64,000 nt of DNA from Rhizobium sp. 18055 (lineage in GTDB: Bacteria > Pseudomonadota > Alphaproteobacteria > Rhizobiales > Rhizobiaceae). The notes under the pieces are model-generated. The model searched no databases, had not been told where the DNA came from, and saw nothing but the letters and a program-made list of their open reading frames with translations. How positions within the stretch are numbered: position 1 is the stretch's first letter; each line of letters starts with the position of its first letter. The translations under genes were made by a program, and so were the position numbers. The stretch covers positions 1 through 64,000 of the forward strand of contig NZ_CACSKD010000010.1 of the NCBI RefSeq assembly GCF_902706285.1. The letters run 5' to 3'. Shown one piece after another: positions 25,550-35,049 of the stretch.

Positions 25550-26314
25550 TCATCCCAGCAAACGTCTTGTCTGGGCGATCGTCTGCGCACTCGGCTGTGT
25601 CGGCCGATATTCCAACCCCAGGGCGCCCGCATAGCCTTGCGCGACAAGCCAGTCCACCCGCGCCTTCAGATCGATCGAGCCGCTGCCCGGTTCGTTGCGG
25701 CCGGGATGATCGGCGATGTGGACATGGAAGACCCTGTCGATATCGCCGCCGATCACGCTGGCCGTGTCCTCGCCCATCACGGCAGAATGATAGATATCGT
25801 AGATGATGCCGATCTCGGTACGGCCCGTCTGCCTGACGATATCGAGCCCCTCGCGTGTCGAGCCCAGGAAATAGCCGACGTGATCGATCAGCGTGTTCAG
25901 CGGCTCGACACCAAGCCGGACGCCGCTGTCGGCAAGCACTTCGCCAGCCCGCCCCAGTGTCTCGGTCAACGCCGCCCTCTGCTCGTCGCGCGACTTGCCG
26001 GCAAGGTCGTCGCCCGCCTGCGCGATCAGCGTGCGGGCCCCAAGCCGCCGCGCCACCTCGACGGAGCGCTTCAGCCCCTCGATGAACGCCGCCTGATTGG
26101 CCCGATCGGTCAGCGCGATCATCGGCTCGGCGACGAAGCTGGCGAGATCGATTCCCGTCTCGTTCAGCGCCCATTCGATGCTGCCGACGTCCTTGTTGGT
26201 CCAGCGCCAGAACTCCACGGCCTCGACGCCATGCTGGTGCGCCAACCGAATACGATCGGCAAAATTTGCGGTCTCGTCGGCGAAAAGCCATTCGATGCAG
26301 GCGGAGAGTTTCAT
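25550..26314 (-). CDS. hyi: Hydroxypyruvate isomerase-family TIM barrel
   Basis: 254 aa starting MKLSACIEWLFADE. It is a xylose-isomerase-like TIM barrel with EAVEFWRW, RLGVEPLNT (catalytic Glu), IIYDIYHSAVMGED, FHVHIADHPGRNEPGSG and GALGLEYRP (second Glu). It interconverts hydroxypyruvate and tartronate semialdehyde, or acts on a related ketose. It is divergent from an MFS transporter with a 250-base shared promoter region, so it may serve uptake and use of a sugar acid. The start at 26371 was rejected because it adds 19 residues with no family match. Confidence 0.85.
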   Translation of the reverse strand: MKLSACIEWLFADETANFADRIRLAHQHGVEAVEFWRWTNKDVGSIEWALNETGIDLASFVAEPMIALTDRANQAAFIEGLKRSVEVARRLGARTLIAQAGDDLAGKSRDEQRAALTETLGRAGEVLADSGVRLGVEPLNTLIDHVGYFLGSTREGLDIVRQTGRTEIGIIYDIYHSAVMGEDTASVIGGDIDRVFHVHIADHPGRNEPGSGSIDLKARVDWLVAQGYAGALGLEYRPTQPSAQTIAQTRRLLG

Positions 26315-26565
26315 GACATCTCGCTTTGTTTCGACCAGGTGACGTTCGGCGATTTGATCAACAAGCGCCACCGGATTGCAAGCGTTTCCCGAATCCGGGC
26401 CACCGGCATACCCCCTGCAAACGCCTCACACTTTCGCACGTTTAAACCAATGCGATAGTTTTCGTTCAAAATACCTCCCGCATGCTTATTTTTGATTGTA
26501 TCCGCAAAATCCCAAACCTAGGATATCAACAGCGCCGTTCTGCGCATGCCCATCCGGAGACAACA

Positions 26566-27777
26566 ATGCAGCTCGCGCCGCAGCACCGAATCTATGTGTG
26601 CTTCTTCCTCTTTGCCATTTCCATGGGTGCCTTGCTGGCCCGCATGCCTGACTTGCAGATGGCGCTCGGCGTCGATCGCTCGACGCTCGGCCTGACACTG
26701 ATCGGCGCCGCAATCGGCGCGCTGACCTCGCTGACCTTCGCCTCGCCGATCATCGCCCGCCTCGGCACCCGCACCACCGCATTCATCACCGTCATCGGCA
26801 CCTCGGCATTGCTGGCAACAGTGCCATGGTTGGCAAGCGCGCCCCTGGTCTTTCTCATCCTGATTCTGGAGGGCCTGCTGGCGGGGTCGCTCGAGATCAA
26901 TCTCAATGTCGAGATCGATCGCATCGAAGCGCAGCTTGGCCGTGGCGTCATGACCCGAGCGCACGGCTTCTGGAGCCTTGGCTTCTTCCTGACCGCACTG
27001 GCCGCCTCTGCCATCCGGCAGGCAGGCGTGCCGATGCATATCCATCTCGGCCTGACCTTCGCCTTCGTGCTGATCGTAGGCACCTTCGTCATCTCGGGCA
27101 TGCGCAATGCACCGCCGCGGGCAACACAGGCGCATCAGGAAAAGGCGCCCTTGATCGCGCTGCCGAACTGGGGCGTGCTGCCGCTCTGCATCATCGGCAT
27201 CGCCGCTTTCCTGATCGAAGGTGCCGGCATCGACTGGTCGGCCATCTACATGCGCGACGTCTTTGCCTCGGAGCCGTTCGTCGGTGGACTGGGCCTGACC
27301 TGCTTCACGTTCTTCATGGCCACTGCCCGCCTCCTGATCGACCCACAGGTCGACCGCTTTGGCGCGCGCCTGGTCGCTACGATCCTGCTCGTTCTGGCCG
27401 CTGCCGGTGTTCTGGCCGTCTGGCTGGCGCCACAGCCCTATGTCGCGCTGCTCGGCTTCTCGCTGATGGGCGCCGGCTGCAGCGCGATCTATCCGCTGGT
27501 CGTCTCGGCCGCAGCGCAGAGAACCGATCGCCCGACCCATATCAATGTCGCAACAGTGGCTCAGATGTCGTTCGCCGTCTTCTTCCTTGCGCCACCGTTG
27601 CTGGGTTTCATCGCAGACTATGCCGGCATGCGGATTGCCTACCTCATCTGCCTGCCGCTGATCATCTATGCCTTGGCCTCGATCAAGTCGCTTCCCGGCC
27701 GCAAGACCGCCAGCGCCGCACCTGTGATGGCCGCAGACAGCGAAGCAGAGGCAAAACGGGTGTCGGTGGAAGTTTGA
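26566..27777 (+). CDS. MFS transporter (sugar-type, twelve TM)
   Basis: 403 aa from the ATG with CGGAG upstream. About twelve hydrophobic helices are visible; motif LGLTLIGAAIGAL lies in TM2, GLLAGSLEINLNVEIDRIE in TM4-5, and a central loop of about 20 residues (RNAPPRATQAHQEKAP) splits the halves. The half containing HGFWSLGFF and a later GAGCSAIYPLVVSAA resemble the FucP/YbjJ-type sugar or drug MFS group. The substrate is unknown. It is divergent from hyi. Confidence 0.85.
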   Translation: MQLAPQHRIYVCFFLFAISMGALLARMPDLQMALGVDRSTLGLTLIGAAIGALTSLTFASPIIARLGTRTTAFITVIGTSALLATVPWLASAPLVFLILILEGLLAGSLEINLNVEIDRIEAQLGRGVMTRAHGFWSLGFFLTALAASAIRQAGVPMHIHLGLTFAFVLIVGTFVISGMRNAPPRATQAHQEKAPLIALPNWGVLPLCIIGIAAFLIEGAGIDWSAIYMRDVFASEPFVGGLGLTCFTFFMATARLLIDPQVDRFGARLVATILLVLAAAGVLAVWLAPQPYVALLGFSLMGAGCSAIYPLVVSAAAQRTDRPTHINVATVAQMSFAVFFLAPPLLGFIADYAGMRIAYLICLPLIIYALASIKSLPGRKTASAAPVMAADSEAEAKRVSVEV

Positions 27778-28040
27778 TATCGCGCGCGCAGCAGGCGCGC
27801 GCCTGACCGCCGCGAAACGACAAACGCGACAACCGGAACAAGCGTCCGGCAGCGACAATCACGGGAGCAATCGGGAGGTTTTCCGGGCCTGTTGCGGCCG
27901 ACCGGCCATCGCCCGCGCAGGCGATTCGCAACGCCCGACCCGCAGCGGATTTTGCCCGATCCAGCGGCAAAACCATCCAGCCCGGCGGCACTCGCCGAAG
28001 CGAGTGTTTCAAGCACAATGCTTTGATTTGATTGATAAAA

Positions 28041-28116
<76 letters not shown>

Positions 28117-28147
28117 GTCCGCGCTGTGTCTGCGTGGTGTGAGAGGG

Positions 28148-28176
28148 CGTATAAACAGGATCGTTCAGCTTGTCTA
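28148..28176 (-). promoter_or_regulatory. Sigma-70 promoter of tRNA-Lys
   Basis: On the minus strand TAGACA and TATACG are separated by 17 bases, about 30 bases upstream of the tRNA 5' end. Confidence 0.6.
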
Positions 28177-28241
28177 GCGCCCTTCCGAAAATTCTTTCAA
28201 CAATGTCGCATTTTTTTGTGCACGGCTGAAATCCAATGAAA

Positions 28242-29153
28242 TCAAAGGTCCAGCATCCCGGTGGCCAGACGCACTGCCTGCCCGCCGATCCGGGCGTTTG
28301 AGATCGTCCCGCCCTCGATATCCATGTGCAGATGAATGAACGACGGCCGCCCCATCTCCACGCCCTGCTCGATCATGACGCCGTGATGACCATCGGTGAG
28401 CCGATCAAAATGATGGATTGCACCGGAAAGTGCTGCCGCAGCCGAGCCCGTCGCCGGGTCCTCGACGAGGCCCATGCCACTTGCAAACATCCGCGCATGG
28501 AACTTGGCGACATGGTTCACGCCGCCGCGGCAATAGACGTAGGCCGACGCCAGGGCGCCATCGACGAACGGCACTGTGGCCTCCCATAGCTGCGGATCGA
28601 AATCCAGCCGCTCGGCCACACCGACATCGCGCACCGGCACCAGCAGAAAAGGGACACCGGCCGTCCACAAGGATGGCACATGATTTTCGAAGCAGATCTC
28701 GCTGGTCTTCAGCTGCAGCGCCTTGGCAATGCCGATCCGGTCGAGCGGCATGGGGATCTGCTCCGATTTGCGCGGCAGGTCGAACTCCGCAAAGCTCGCC
28801 TCGCCTTCGCTAAGCCTGACAGCACAGCGCACCGGCCCGATGTTTTCCTGAAGAACAGAGACAAGATCGATCGTCATGCCTGCATGCGCCCGCTCGGCAA
28901 GCGCAATCGCCGTTCCCACGGTCGGATGACCGGCGAAGGGCAATTCCCGACCAGGCGTGAAAATGCGAACCCGCGCCGCATAGGCGGGATTGCCGGAAGG
29001 CTGAACAAACACAGTCTCGGAAAGGTTCAGCTCCTTGGCGATCGCCTGCATCGCCTCGTCGCTCAGATCGTCGCCATCGAAGATGACGGCAAGTGGGTTG
29101 CCCGCCAGCTTGCGATCGGTGAATACGTCATAGACGCTGTAGCTGCGCGCCAC
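28242..29153 (-). CDS. PhzF-family isomerase/epimerase
   Basis: 303 aa from a GTG with AAGGAGG six bases upstream. Hallmarks are DVFTDRKLAGNPLAV, LNLSETVFV (with the catalytic Glu), RIFTPGRELPFAGHPTVGTA and the C-terminal VEDPATGSAAAALSG, which together define the diaminopimelate-epimerase-like fold. Apart from PhzF in phenazine synthesis, most family members have unknown substrates, and no phenazine genes are present here. It is followed by a NUDIX gene on the other side and may be transcribed with it. Confidence 0.9.
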   Translation of the reverse strand: MARSYSVYDVFTDRKLAGNPLAVIFDGDDLSDEAMQAIAKELNLSETVFVQPSGNPAYAARVRIFTPGRELPFAGHPTVGTAIALAERAHAGMTIDLVSVLQENIGPVRCAVRLSEGEASFAEFDLPRKSEQIPMPLDRIGIAKALQLKTSEICFENHVPSLWTAGVPFLLVPVRDVGVAERLDFDPQLWEATVPFVDGALASAYVYCRGGVNHVAKFHARMFASGMGLVEDPATGSAAAALSGAIHHFDRLTDGHHGVMIEQGVEMGRPSFIHLHMDIEGGTISNARIGGQAVRLATGMLDL

Positions 29154-29227
29154 ATCGGCCTCCTTGTCTCGGTCCTCGTGCCGCCAACCTGCCCGACCGC
29201 CGCAACGAGCGCAAGGCGTTAGGTGAG

Positions 29228-29965
29228 CTAGCTCTTATGGAAGTACCAGTCGATGACCGGCAGCATCGAGATATTGTAGGTCTGTGCCTGCGGGTCCGCG
29301 GAGCGGATGACGACGGCACCTGCTATCTCCTTGTCCTCGGCAACCAGCATATGCGCGTGGATCTTTTCGACCATTTCGTCGGACGTCAGATCGAAGCGGA
29401 ACAGCCGCAGCAGCGTCACCGTCCTCCTGTTGTGGGTCGCGAAGTATCCGTCGCCGGCCTGCGCATCGCGAAGGTCGAGCCCGGTCTCCTCCAGCACCTC
29501 CCGGCGCATGTTATGCTCGATGTCGCAACGCCCGTCGGACAGGTCCTCCGGCTCCAGCGAACCGGCAGCGAAGTATACCTGTCCGGGATTGGCCGTATGC
29601 GCGCCCATCCGGATCGCCACCAGAGCGCCATCGTTCGTCTCGACAACAGCATAAGCGAACAGGTGAATGCCACCCCGCCGCTCCGGCTGCCGGCGCCAGT
29701 GCATGAAGGTGGAAAAAGGAATGACATGGCCCTCGCCGGCCAGCCCTTGGCCGGTCAGCGCCAGCCGATTCTGGAAAATCATCCGGCCATCGAAAAGGTG
29801 TGGATTGGCAGCCGTTTCACGAGCCCAGTTCTCGGCAATCGCGTCGCCATTGCTGCTGTGAAACGGATGGTCACCGGGCAGCACCTTCAGGTCCACACCG
29901 GCGATCGGAAAGACCGTCTGCGTCGGCGGCCAGCCGGCAAAATCATCGCTGAAATCAGTGCTCAT
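29228..29965 (-). CDS. NUDIX hydrolase
   Basis: 245 aa. The NUDIX box is present in a long form: GSLEPEDLSDGRCDIEHNMR leading to REVLEETGLDL, so the REXXEE core is intact, with an insertion between the Gly and the Arg-Glu. The N-terminal half (VFPIAGVDLKVLPGDHPFH) and FAYAVVETNDGALVAIRMG fit the larger rhizobial NUDIX group. It hydrolyses a nucleoside diphosphate linked to an unknown moiety. It lies 26 bases downstream of the endonuclease-like gene on the same strand. Confidence 0.85.
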   Translation of the reverse strand: MSTDFSDDFAGWPPTQTVFPIAGVDLKVLPGDHPFHSSNGDAIAENWARETAANPHLFDGRMIFQNRLALTGQGLAGEGHVIPFSTFMHWRRQPERRGGIHLFAYAVVETNDGALVAIRMGAHTANPGQVYFAAGSLEPEDLSDGRCDIEHNMRREVLEETGLDLRDAQAGDGYFATHNRRTVTLLRLFRFDLTSDEMVEKIHAHMLVAEDKEIAGAVVIRSADPQAQTYNISMLPVIDWYFHKS

Positions 29966-29991
29966 CTCAAATCCGTCCCCTTAGAAACCGC

Positions 29992-31101
29992 TCAAATCAA
30001 ATCCAAAGTCATCACAACAGGGCAATGGTCGGACGCCTTCGGCCGGTCCCAGCCCGTCCGGGGATAGCGCTCGACCTCCTGGCCCGGCGGAAACACCGTG
30101 CGGTAGGGCTGGCCATGCCTGACGATCTCCGGCAACCGGCCGGCATTGGTCTTTGCAAGTGCTGGAGAGAGCCAGATATAATCGAGTTGGCACAGCCACT
30201 GTTCCTCCGGCCCGCGCGCATGGTAGAGCGTCCAGCGATCGAGCGGCTCACGCCGACGCACGACGTTCTCCGCAAAGCCATCCCGGCTGAGCTCGTCCAG
30301 TGCACTTGCGCTTTCGTCCTGATGCTGGAACGTATAGCCGGTGCGCCGCCGCCCGATGACATCGACGCGCTCCTGATAGTCGTTCATGTCGCCGCAGATG
30401 ACGAAGCGCCTGGCGGATGCCGGCTCCGCGCCGAACTTGTCCTCGATGATCCGGCGCACCGCCTTCGCTTCGGCCCGGCGAACCGGCATCGTATAGGTCC
30501 GCCCGTCCTGCCCCTCGCGCTGCCCGCCCATCGATTTGAAATGCACGACATAGAGCGTCATCGGCACGCCGCCGATCAAAAGGTCGAGTTCCAGGCAATC
30601 GCGCTTGAAGATCTTGTCGTCGATATGGTTGGTCTGGGCGAGATCGTCGTCGAACAGGTCGAGATTGCGATAGGTGGTCATCGCGTGGCTCCTGACCTCC
30701 TTGAGCTCGATCTTCTGCCCGTCGCGGGTCTCCTCGCGCATCAGCACGGCAACGTCGATACCGCGGCTGTCATTGCCCTCGACCAGGTATTTCTGCCGGT
30801 AGCCGTTTCCGACCATGCGAAACAGATAGTTGTATTCGAAAGCCTGCAGCGCCTCCATGTTGTCGATCTCCTGCAGGCAGAGAATGTCGGCATCCGCATC
30901 GGCAATCGCCAGCGCCGTCATCTGCCTGGTGTCGTCGGTGGAGGCGATGACGCGGGCCTGCTCGAGCTGCTGGTAGACGCCCTCGCTGCGCACATCGAAC
31001 AGCTTGATCACCCGGTCCTGCCGCAGCTGGTTTCGAAACCCGGTGAAGTCGAAGCGGGTCATCAGGTTTTCGACGTTGAACGTGGCAATGCGTAACGACA
31101 T
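29992..31101 (-). CDS. Endonuclease/exonuclease/phosphatase (EEP) family protein
   Basis: 369 aa. EEP-fold motifs are RIATFNVENLMTR at the start (metal Asn), ILCLQEIDN (metal Glu), VVHFKSMGG (catalytic His), CGDMNDYQE (Asp/Asn) and KASDHCPVVMTL (final Asp-His). There is no signal peptide, so it acts in the cytoplasm, unlike secreted nucleases of this group. The substrate could be DNA, RNA or a phosphoester. It precedes the NUDIX gene, suggesting a linked nucleotide-handling unit. Confidence 0.87.
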   Translation of the reverse strand: MSLRIATFNVENLMTRFDFTGFRNQLRQDRVIKLFDVRSEGVYQQLEQARVIASTDDTRQMTALAIADADADILCLQEIDNMEALQAFEYNYLFRMVGNGYRQKYLVEGNDSRGIDVAVLMREETRDGQKIELKEVRSHAMTTYRNLDLFDDDLAQTNHIDDKIFKRDCLELDLLIGGVPMTLYVVHFKSMGGQREGQDGRTYTMPVRRAEAKAVRRIIEDKFGAEPASARRFVICGDMNDYQERVDVIGRRRTGYTFQHQDESASALDELSRDGFAENVVRRREPLDRWTLYHARGPEEQWLCQLDYIWLSPALAKTNAGRLPEIVRHGQPYRTVFPPGQEVERYPRTGWDRPKASDHCPVVMTLDLI

Positions 31102-31170
31102 CAGCGATTTCCGGTTGGCATTGCCCCGACACTAGACAGCAATGACCGCTTCGGAAAGCCCGCTTCCCGA

Positions 31171-32199
31171 TCACAGCCGCCAGGCGCTGCGAATGACGAC
31201 GCGAACATTCTCGCCTGCCGAGAGCGGCAACCGGCTGAAAGTGCGAAGGATCTGCCCATCATTGAGGCGCAGCCGCGCGGCATAGCGCTCGCCCTCGTAG
31301 AGCACGGACTCGACACTTGCCGCCAAGCCCTCTGCGCCGAGGATCACGTCTTCCTGCCGTACAAGAATGTCCGATCTCGGACTGTCACCAGTCTCACCTG
31401 CAAACAGCGGCGCAAGCACCTCCCAGCCCAACTGCCTGATATCACCAGTCGGAGACATCAACGAAACAATCGCCCCGCGCCCGATCAGCCCGCCGACGAT
31501 CCGCCCTTCCGGCCGTGCATAAATCTCCGCAGGCGGCGCCACCTGCAGCAACTGTCCCTCCGACATCACGGCCACATCCGTCGCCAGCGCCATCGCCTCG
31601 CTCTGGTCGTGGGTGACATAGACCATCGTCGCGCCGGAGCGCTGGTGGAACTCGCGAAACGTCTCCTCCATCTCCTGCTTCAGATGCCGGTCGAGATTGG
31701 CAAGCGGCTCGTCGAGCAGCACCACGTCGGGCGATGTCACCAGGCAGCGCGCCAGCGCCACACGCTGCCGCTGCCCGCCGGACAGATCAGCCGGCCGCCG
31801 CTCGGCATAGGCTTCCAGCCGGACGGTCGCGAGTGCCTCGCCGACCTTCTTCCGATACGCCTCGCCGGAGATGCCGCGCACCTTCAGAGGATAGCCGACA
31901 TTGTCGGCAACGCTCATATGCGGCCACAGCGCATAGGACTGGAAAACCATCGCCATGTTGCGCTTTTCCGGCGGCAGCGATTGCGAGGCGTCGGCCAGCA
32001 GCCGTTCGCCGAGATGCAGCGACCCGTCGGTCGGCGTCTCGAAACCGGCGATCATCCGCAGCACCGTCGTCTTGCCGCAGCCGGATGGCCCGAGCAGCGC
32101 CAGGAAGCCGCCGTCGCGAACATCGAGTGACAGGTTGCTGACGGCAGCCCGTCCGGTGCCGAAATCCTTGGCAACGCGATTGAGGATCAGTTTCGCCAC
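31171..32199 (-). CDS. ABC importer ATPase, Fe(III)/phosphonate type
   Basis: 342 aa from a GTG that overlaps the permease end by 13 bases. It has Walker A GPSGCGKTT, Q-loop FQSYALWPHMSV, signature LSGGQRQRVALARCL, Walker B VVLLDEPLANLD, the H-loop VTHDQSEAM and a C-terminal TOBE-like domain (about 240-342). It energises the permease encoded just upstream. Its closest functional relatives by motif are FbpC/PotA-like ATPases, so spermidine, iron or phosphonate are all possible substrates. Confidence 0.93.
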   Translation of the reverse strand: MAKLILNRVAKDFGTGRAAVSNLSLDVRDGGFLALLGPSGCGKTTVLRMIAGFETPTDGSLHLGERLLADASQSLPPEKRNMAMVFQSYALWPHMSVADNVGYPLKVRGISGEAYRKKVGEALATVRLEAYAERRPADLSGGQRQRVALARCLVTSPDVVLLDEPLANLDRHLKQEMEETFREFHQRSGATMVYVTHDQSEAMALATDVAVMSEGQLLQVAPPAEIYARPEGRIVGGLIGRGAIVSLMSPTGDIRQLGWEVLAPLFAGETGDSPRSDILVRQEDVILGAEGLAASVESVLYEGERYAARLRLNDGQILRTFSRLPLSAGENVRVVIRSAWRL

Positions 32200-33881
32200 G
32201 GCACCACTCCCTTCGGCAGCCGCTTTGCCATCAGTTCAAGAAGCAGCATCATGAAAACGACCATGAGAACGACCAGCACCGACAACGCCGAAGCGAGGTC
32301 GGTGCTGCCGCTGTCATCGAGATTGTAGATGGCGACGCCAAGCGTCTGCGTCCCCGCCGACCAGAGCAGCGCCGAGATGGTCAGCTCGTTGCAGGCGATC
32401 AGGAACACCAGGATGACGGAGGCGCCGGCAGCCGGCGCGATCAGCGGCACGATGATGTCCTTCAACCGCCGGAAAAACCCTGCCCCCGCCAGCCGTGCTG
32501 CTTCTTCCAGCGCCGGATCGAGCTGGTGGAAAGCGCTGACGACAGGCTTGAGGCTGACGGCGAAGAAGCTCGAGAGATAGGCGATCAGGATGATCCAGAC
32601 GGTGCCGTAGAGCGTCACGTGGATGATCGGGATCGGTGCGGCAAAGACCAGGATGAACGACACCGCAACGACGATGCCGGGCAAGGAATACGGGATCTCG
32701 ATAACGCTCGAAATGACCCGGCTGAGCAGATCCCTTCGCCGTGTCAGCGCATAGGCGGTCAGCACGGTCACCCCGAGGAGACATACCGCCGTGCCCGCAG
32801 ACAGCGACAGCGAATTGACGAAGGCGGTGCGCGTCACAGCTTGGCGAAAGAGGATTTCCGAAAAGGCGTTGAAGGTCATCGTCTTGAAGGTCAGCGGCAC
32901 GCCATAGGCAGGCACCAACGCGCCGGCGAGCAGCGCGAAGAAGGGAGCGGCCAGCATGAAAAACAGCGTTGCCCAGAGAATTGGCGTGAACAGCAGCTTC
33001 CAGTGTCCGAGCTCGAAGGTCGCCGTCGCGCCGGACAGGCCGAGCACGCGGTAGTCGCGGCCGCGCAACGCCCAGTCCTGGATGGCGAGACCCGCCACCG
33101 AGATGATCGCGATGATCGCCGACAGCAGCGCCACGTCACCGAAGGTGCGGCTGGTAAAGGCAGAAAACTTGGTGAAGATCAGCGTCGGCAGCGTATAGAT
33201 CGAAGCCGGAATGCCGAGAATGGCGGGAATGCCGAAATTGCCGGTGCAGGAGACGAACGAGATCGCCGCACCGGCAATGATCCCGGGCAGCGACAGCGGC
33301 AGGATGATATCGCGAAACACCCTGAGGCTCGACGCACCGGACAGCCGCGCCGCCTCGACGCCATCGCGCGGCAGCGACATCAGGCTAGCCCGAAGCGCCA
33401 GATAGACCAGCGGCGCATGCTGGACGCCATAGAGCAGCGCGATGCCGCCGATCGAATAGAGCGGCTGCGGCGTACCCATCGGTGGCGCGATGTGCAGCGC
33501 CTTCAGAAGCGGGCTCGACGGGCCGGACATCTGCACCCAGGCAAGCGCCGTCACCTGCGGCGGTATCATCATCGGCAGCACGAAGAGGAAGCTCAGCAGC
33601 CCCTTGCCCCGGATATCGGTCAGCGTCAGCAGGAAGGCGAAGGCGCAGCCGATCACCAGCGAGATGATCGTTCCGAAAATGGCGGTGACCAGCGTGTAAT
33701 AGGTCGCCGACCACAGGGCAGGATCGGTCAGCACCGCGATGGCGCCGCCATTGGCAAGGGCCGAGACACCCGTGATCGCCAGCCGCGCCAGAGGCAGCAC
33801 GCTGAGGATCAGGACAACGGCGATGATAAAAGGAAACAGCCAGGCGGGCGGGCTGTTTCCGGGACGAACATATCCGTACAT
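32187..33881 (-). CDS. ABC importer permease, two-domain (FbpB-like)
   Basis: 564 aa from an ATG beginning MYGYVRPGNSPP; a TTG one codon upstream is the other choice. About twelve TM helices in two homologous halves, each with an EAA-type loop: DGVEAARLSGASSLRVFRDIILPLSLPG in the first and LEEAARLAGAGFFRRLKDIIVPLIAP in the second. A fused permease of this kind is typical of Fe(III), thiamine and 2-aminoethylphosphonate importers. It is the middle gene of a binding protein-permease-ATPase operon. Confidence 0.92.
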   Translation of the reverse strand: MYGYVRPGNSPPAWLFPFIIAVVLILSVLPLARLAITGVSALANGGAIAVLTDPALWSATYYTLVTAIFGTIISLVIGCAFAFLLTLTDIRGKGLLSFLFVLPMMIPPQVTALAWVQMSGPSSPLLKALHIAPPMGTPQPLYSIGGIALLYGVQHAPLVYLALRASLMSLPRDGVEAARLSGASSLRVFRDIILPLSLPGIIAGAAISFVSCTGNFGIPAILGIPASIYTLPTLIFTKFSAFTSRTFGDVALLSAIIAIISVAGLAIQDWALRGRDYRVLGLSGATATFELGHWKLLFTPILWATLFFMLAAPFFALLAGALVPAYGVPLTFKTMTFNAFSEILFRQAVTRTAFVNSLSLSAGTAVCLLGVTVLTAYALTRRRDLLSRVISSVIEIPYSLPGIVVAVSFILVFAAPIPIIHVTLYGTVWIILIAYLSSFFAVSLKPVVSAFHQLDPALEEAARLAGAGFFRRLKDIIVPLIAPAAGASVILVFLIACNELTISALLWSAGTQTLGVAIYNLDDSGSTDLASALSVLVVLMVVFMMLLLELMAKRLPKGVVPWRN

Positions 33882-33898
33882 CAATTTATGTCAGGCAA

Positions 33899-34873
33899 TC
33901 AGTTCGAGTAGATGCCGGAGAAGGTCTTGAGATCGGCATCGGTGCTCTTCAGAGCCGTCGCTGCATTGACCGGCAGGACCTTGATGGTTTCGCGGGCCGG
34001 GAAGCCCTCTGGAACCTTCATGCCGTTACGCGCCGGGATGTAGCCGAGCTTCAGGAAGCCTTCCTGGCCCTTTTCCGACAGAACGTAATCGACGAACTTC
34101 TTGGCGGAATCTGCGTTCTTGGCGGTCGAGAGAATGCCGACCGGCTCCGTCACGGCAGACACGCCTTCTTCAGGGAACACGAACTCGACAGGAGCACCCT
34201 TGGCCTTTTCGCGGATCGGCATGTAATCGACGATCATGCCATAGGCCTTTTCGCCAGATGCGACCGCCTTGAGGATGCCGCCGTTACCGCCGGCAGCCGT
34301 GGCGCCATTGGCAGCCAGATCCTTGTAGAAGTCCCAGCCGAGGCCATCGACGGCAGCAAGCGTCTGTGCGTGGATCAGGGCTGCGCCAGAGGTCAGCGGG
34401 CTCGGCATGGTGACGAGGCCCTTGGCTTCCGGCTTCGCCAGGTCCTTCCAGCTGGTCGGCTTCATCGAGGCCGAGGTGTTGTAGACGATGCCGGTGGTGA
34501 TCAGCTTGGTCGAGTAATAGTAGCCGTCGGCGTCGAACAGGGCGGCGTCGTAGTGTGCGGCTTCCGGCGACTTGTAGGCCATCAGCTTGCCGGTTTCCTT
34601 GAGGCGCTCCAGCGTCACCGTGTCGGCAATCAGCAGAACGTCGGCCACCGGGTTGCCGGCTTCGATCTCGGCCTGCAGCTTTGCCATGATCTTCGGCGTG
34701 CCGTCGCGCACCCAATCGACCTTGATGTCGGGGTTGGCGGCCATGAAGCCATCGACGGTTGCCTGTGCATCCTCATTCGGCTGGCTGGTGTAGAGCACCA
34801 GATTGGCAGCGGTTGCCGGAATGGCGAACAGGCTTGCGGCGAGCAGTGCGGCGGCGGAAACGATGGTCTTCAT
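33899..34873 (-). CDS. ABC importer periplasmic binding protein
   Basis: 324 aa with a Sec signal (ALLAASLFAIPATAA, cleavage after ATA). It belongs to the type II Fe(III)/AEP binding-protein cluster: LVLYTSQPNEDAQATVDGFMAANPDIKVDWVRDGT, GGNGGILKAVASGEKAYGMIVDY and a C-terminal GYIPARNG. The Tyr-Tyr pair used by classical iron-binding FbpA is not obvious, which leaves phosphonate or another small anion as real alternatives. Divergent from an aldo/keto reductase. Confidence 0.9.
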   Translation of the reverse strand: MKTIVSAAALLAASLFAIPATAANLVLYTSQPNEDAQATVDGFMAANPDIKVDWVRDGTPKIMAKLQAEIEAGNPVADVLLIADTVTLERLKETGKLMAYKSPEAAHYDAALFDADGYYYSTKLITTGIVYNTSASMKPTSWKDLAKPEAKGLVTMPSPLTSGAALIHAQTLAAVDGLGWDFYKDLAANGATAAGGNGGILKAVASGEKAYGMIVDYMPIREKAKGAPVEFVFPEEGVSAVTEPVGILSTAKNADSAKKFVDYVLSEKGQEGFLKLGYIPARNGMKVPEGFPARETIKVLPVNAATALKSTDADLKTFSGIYSN

Positions 34874-34933
34874 GGATGGTGCCCTCGGCGTGATGGAAGG
34901 CCCGTTCCATAGACACCTGGGTTAACATGAATG

Positions 34934-34945
34934 TGACAGTTGTCA
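34934..34945. promoter_or_regulatory. Small inverted repeat in the divergent promoter region
   Basis: TGACA-GT-TGTCA lies about 60 bases upstream of the binding-protein start and about 105 bases upstream of the aldo/keto reductase. It may be an operator, but a 5-bp arm can arise by chance. Confidence 0.25.
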
Positions 34946-35049
34946 TTCGAAGACACAGGAACGCATGGCCTCCTGCCCTTGACCCCTCCTTTGCACCTCT
35001 ATCTTCTAGCCGGCGTTTCAGTTTTCATTTTGGGAGTGGAGGAAAACCT

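Noticed and set aside
32526..33911. 461-codon plus-strand frame opposite the ABC permease
   Set aside because: Composition is Arg/Gln/Glu-rich and low complexity, as expected for the reverse strand of a membrane protein gene.
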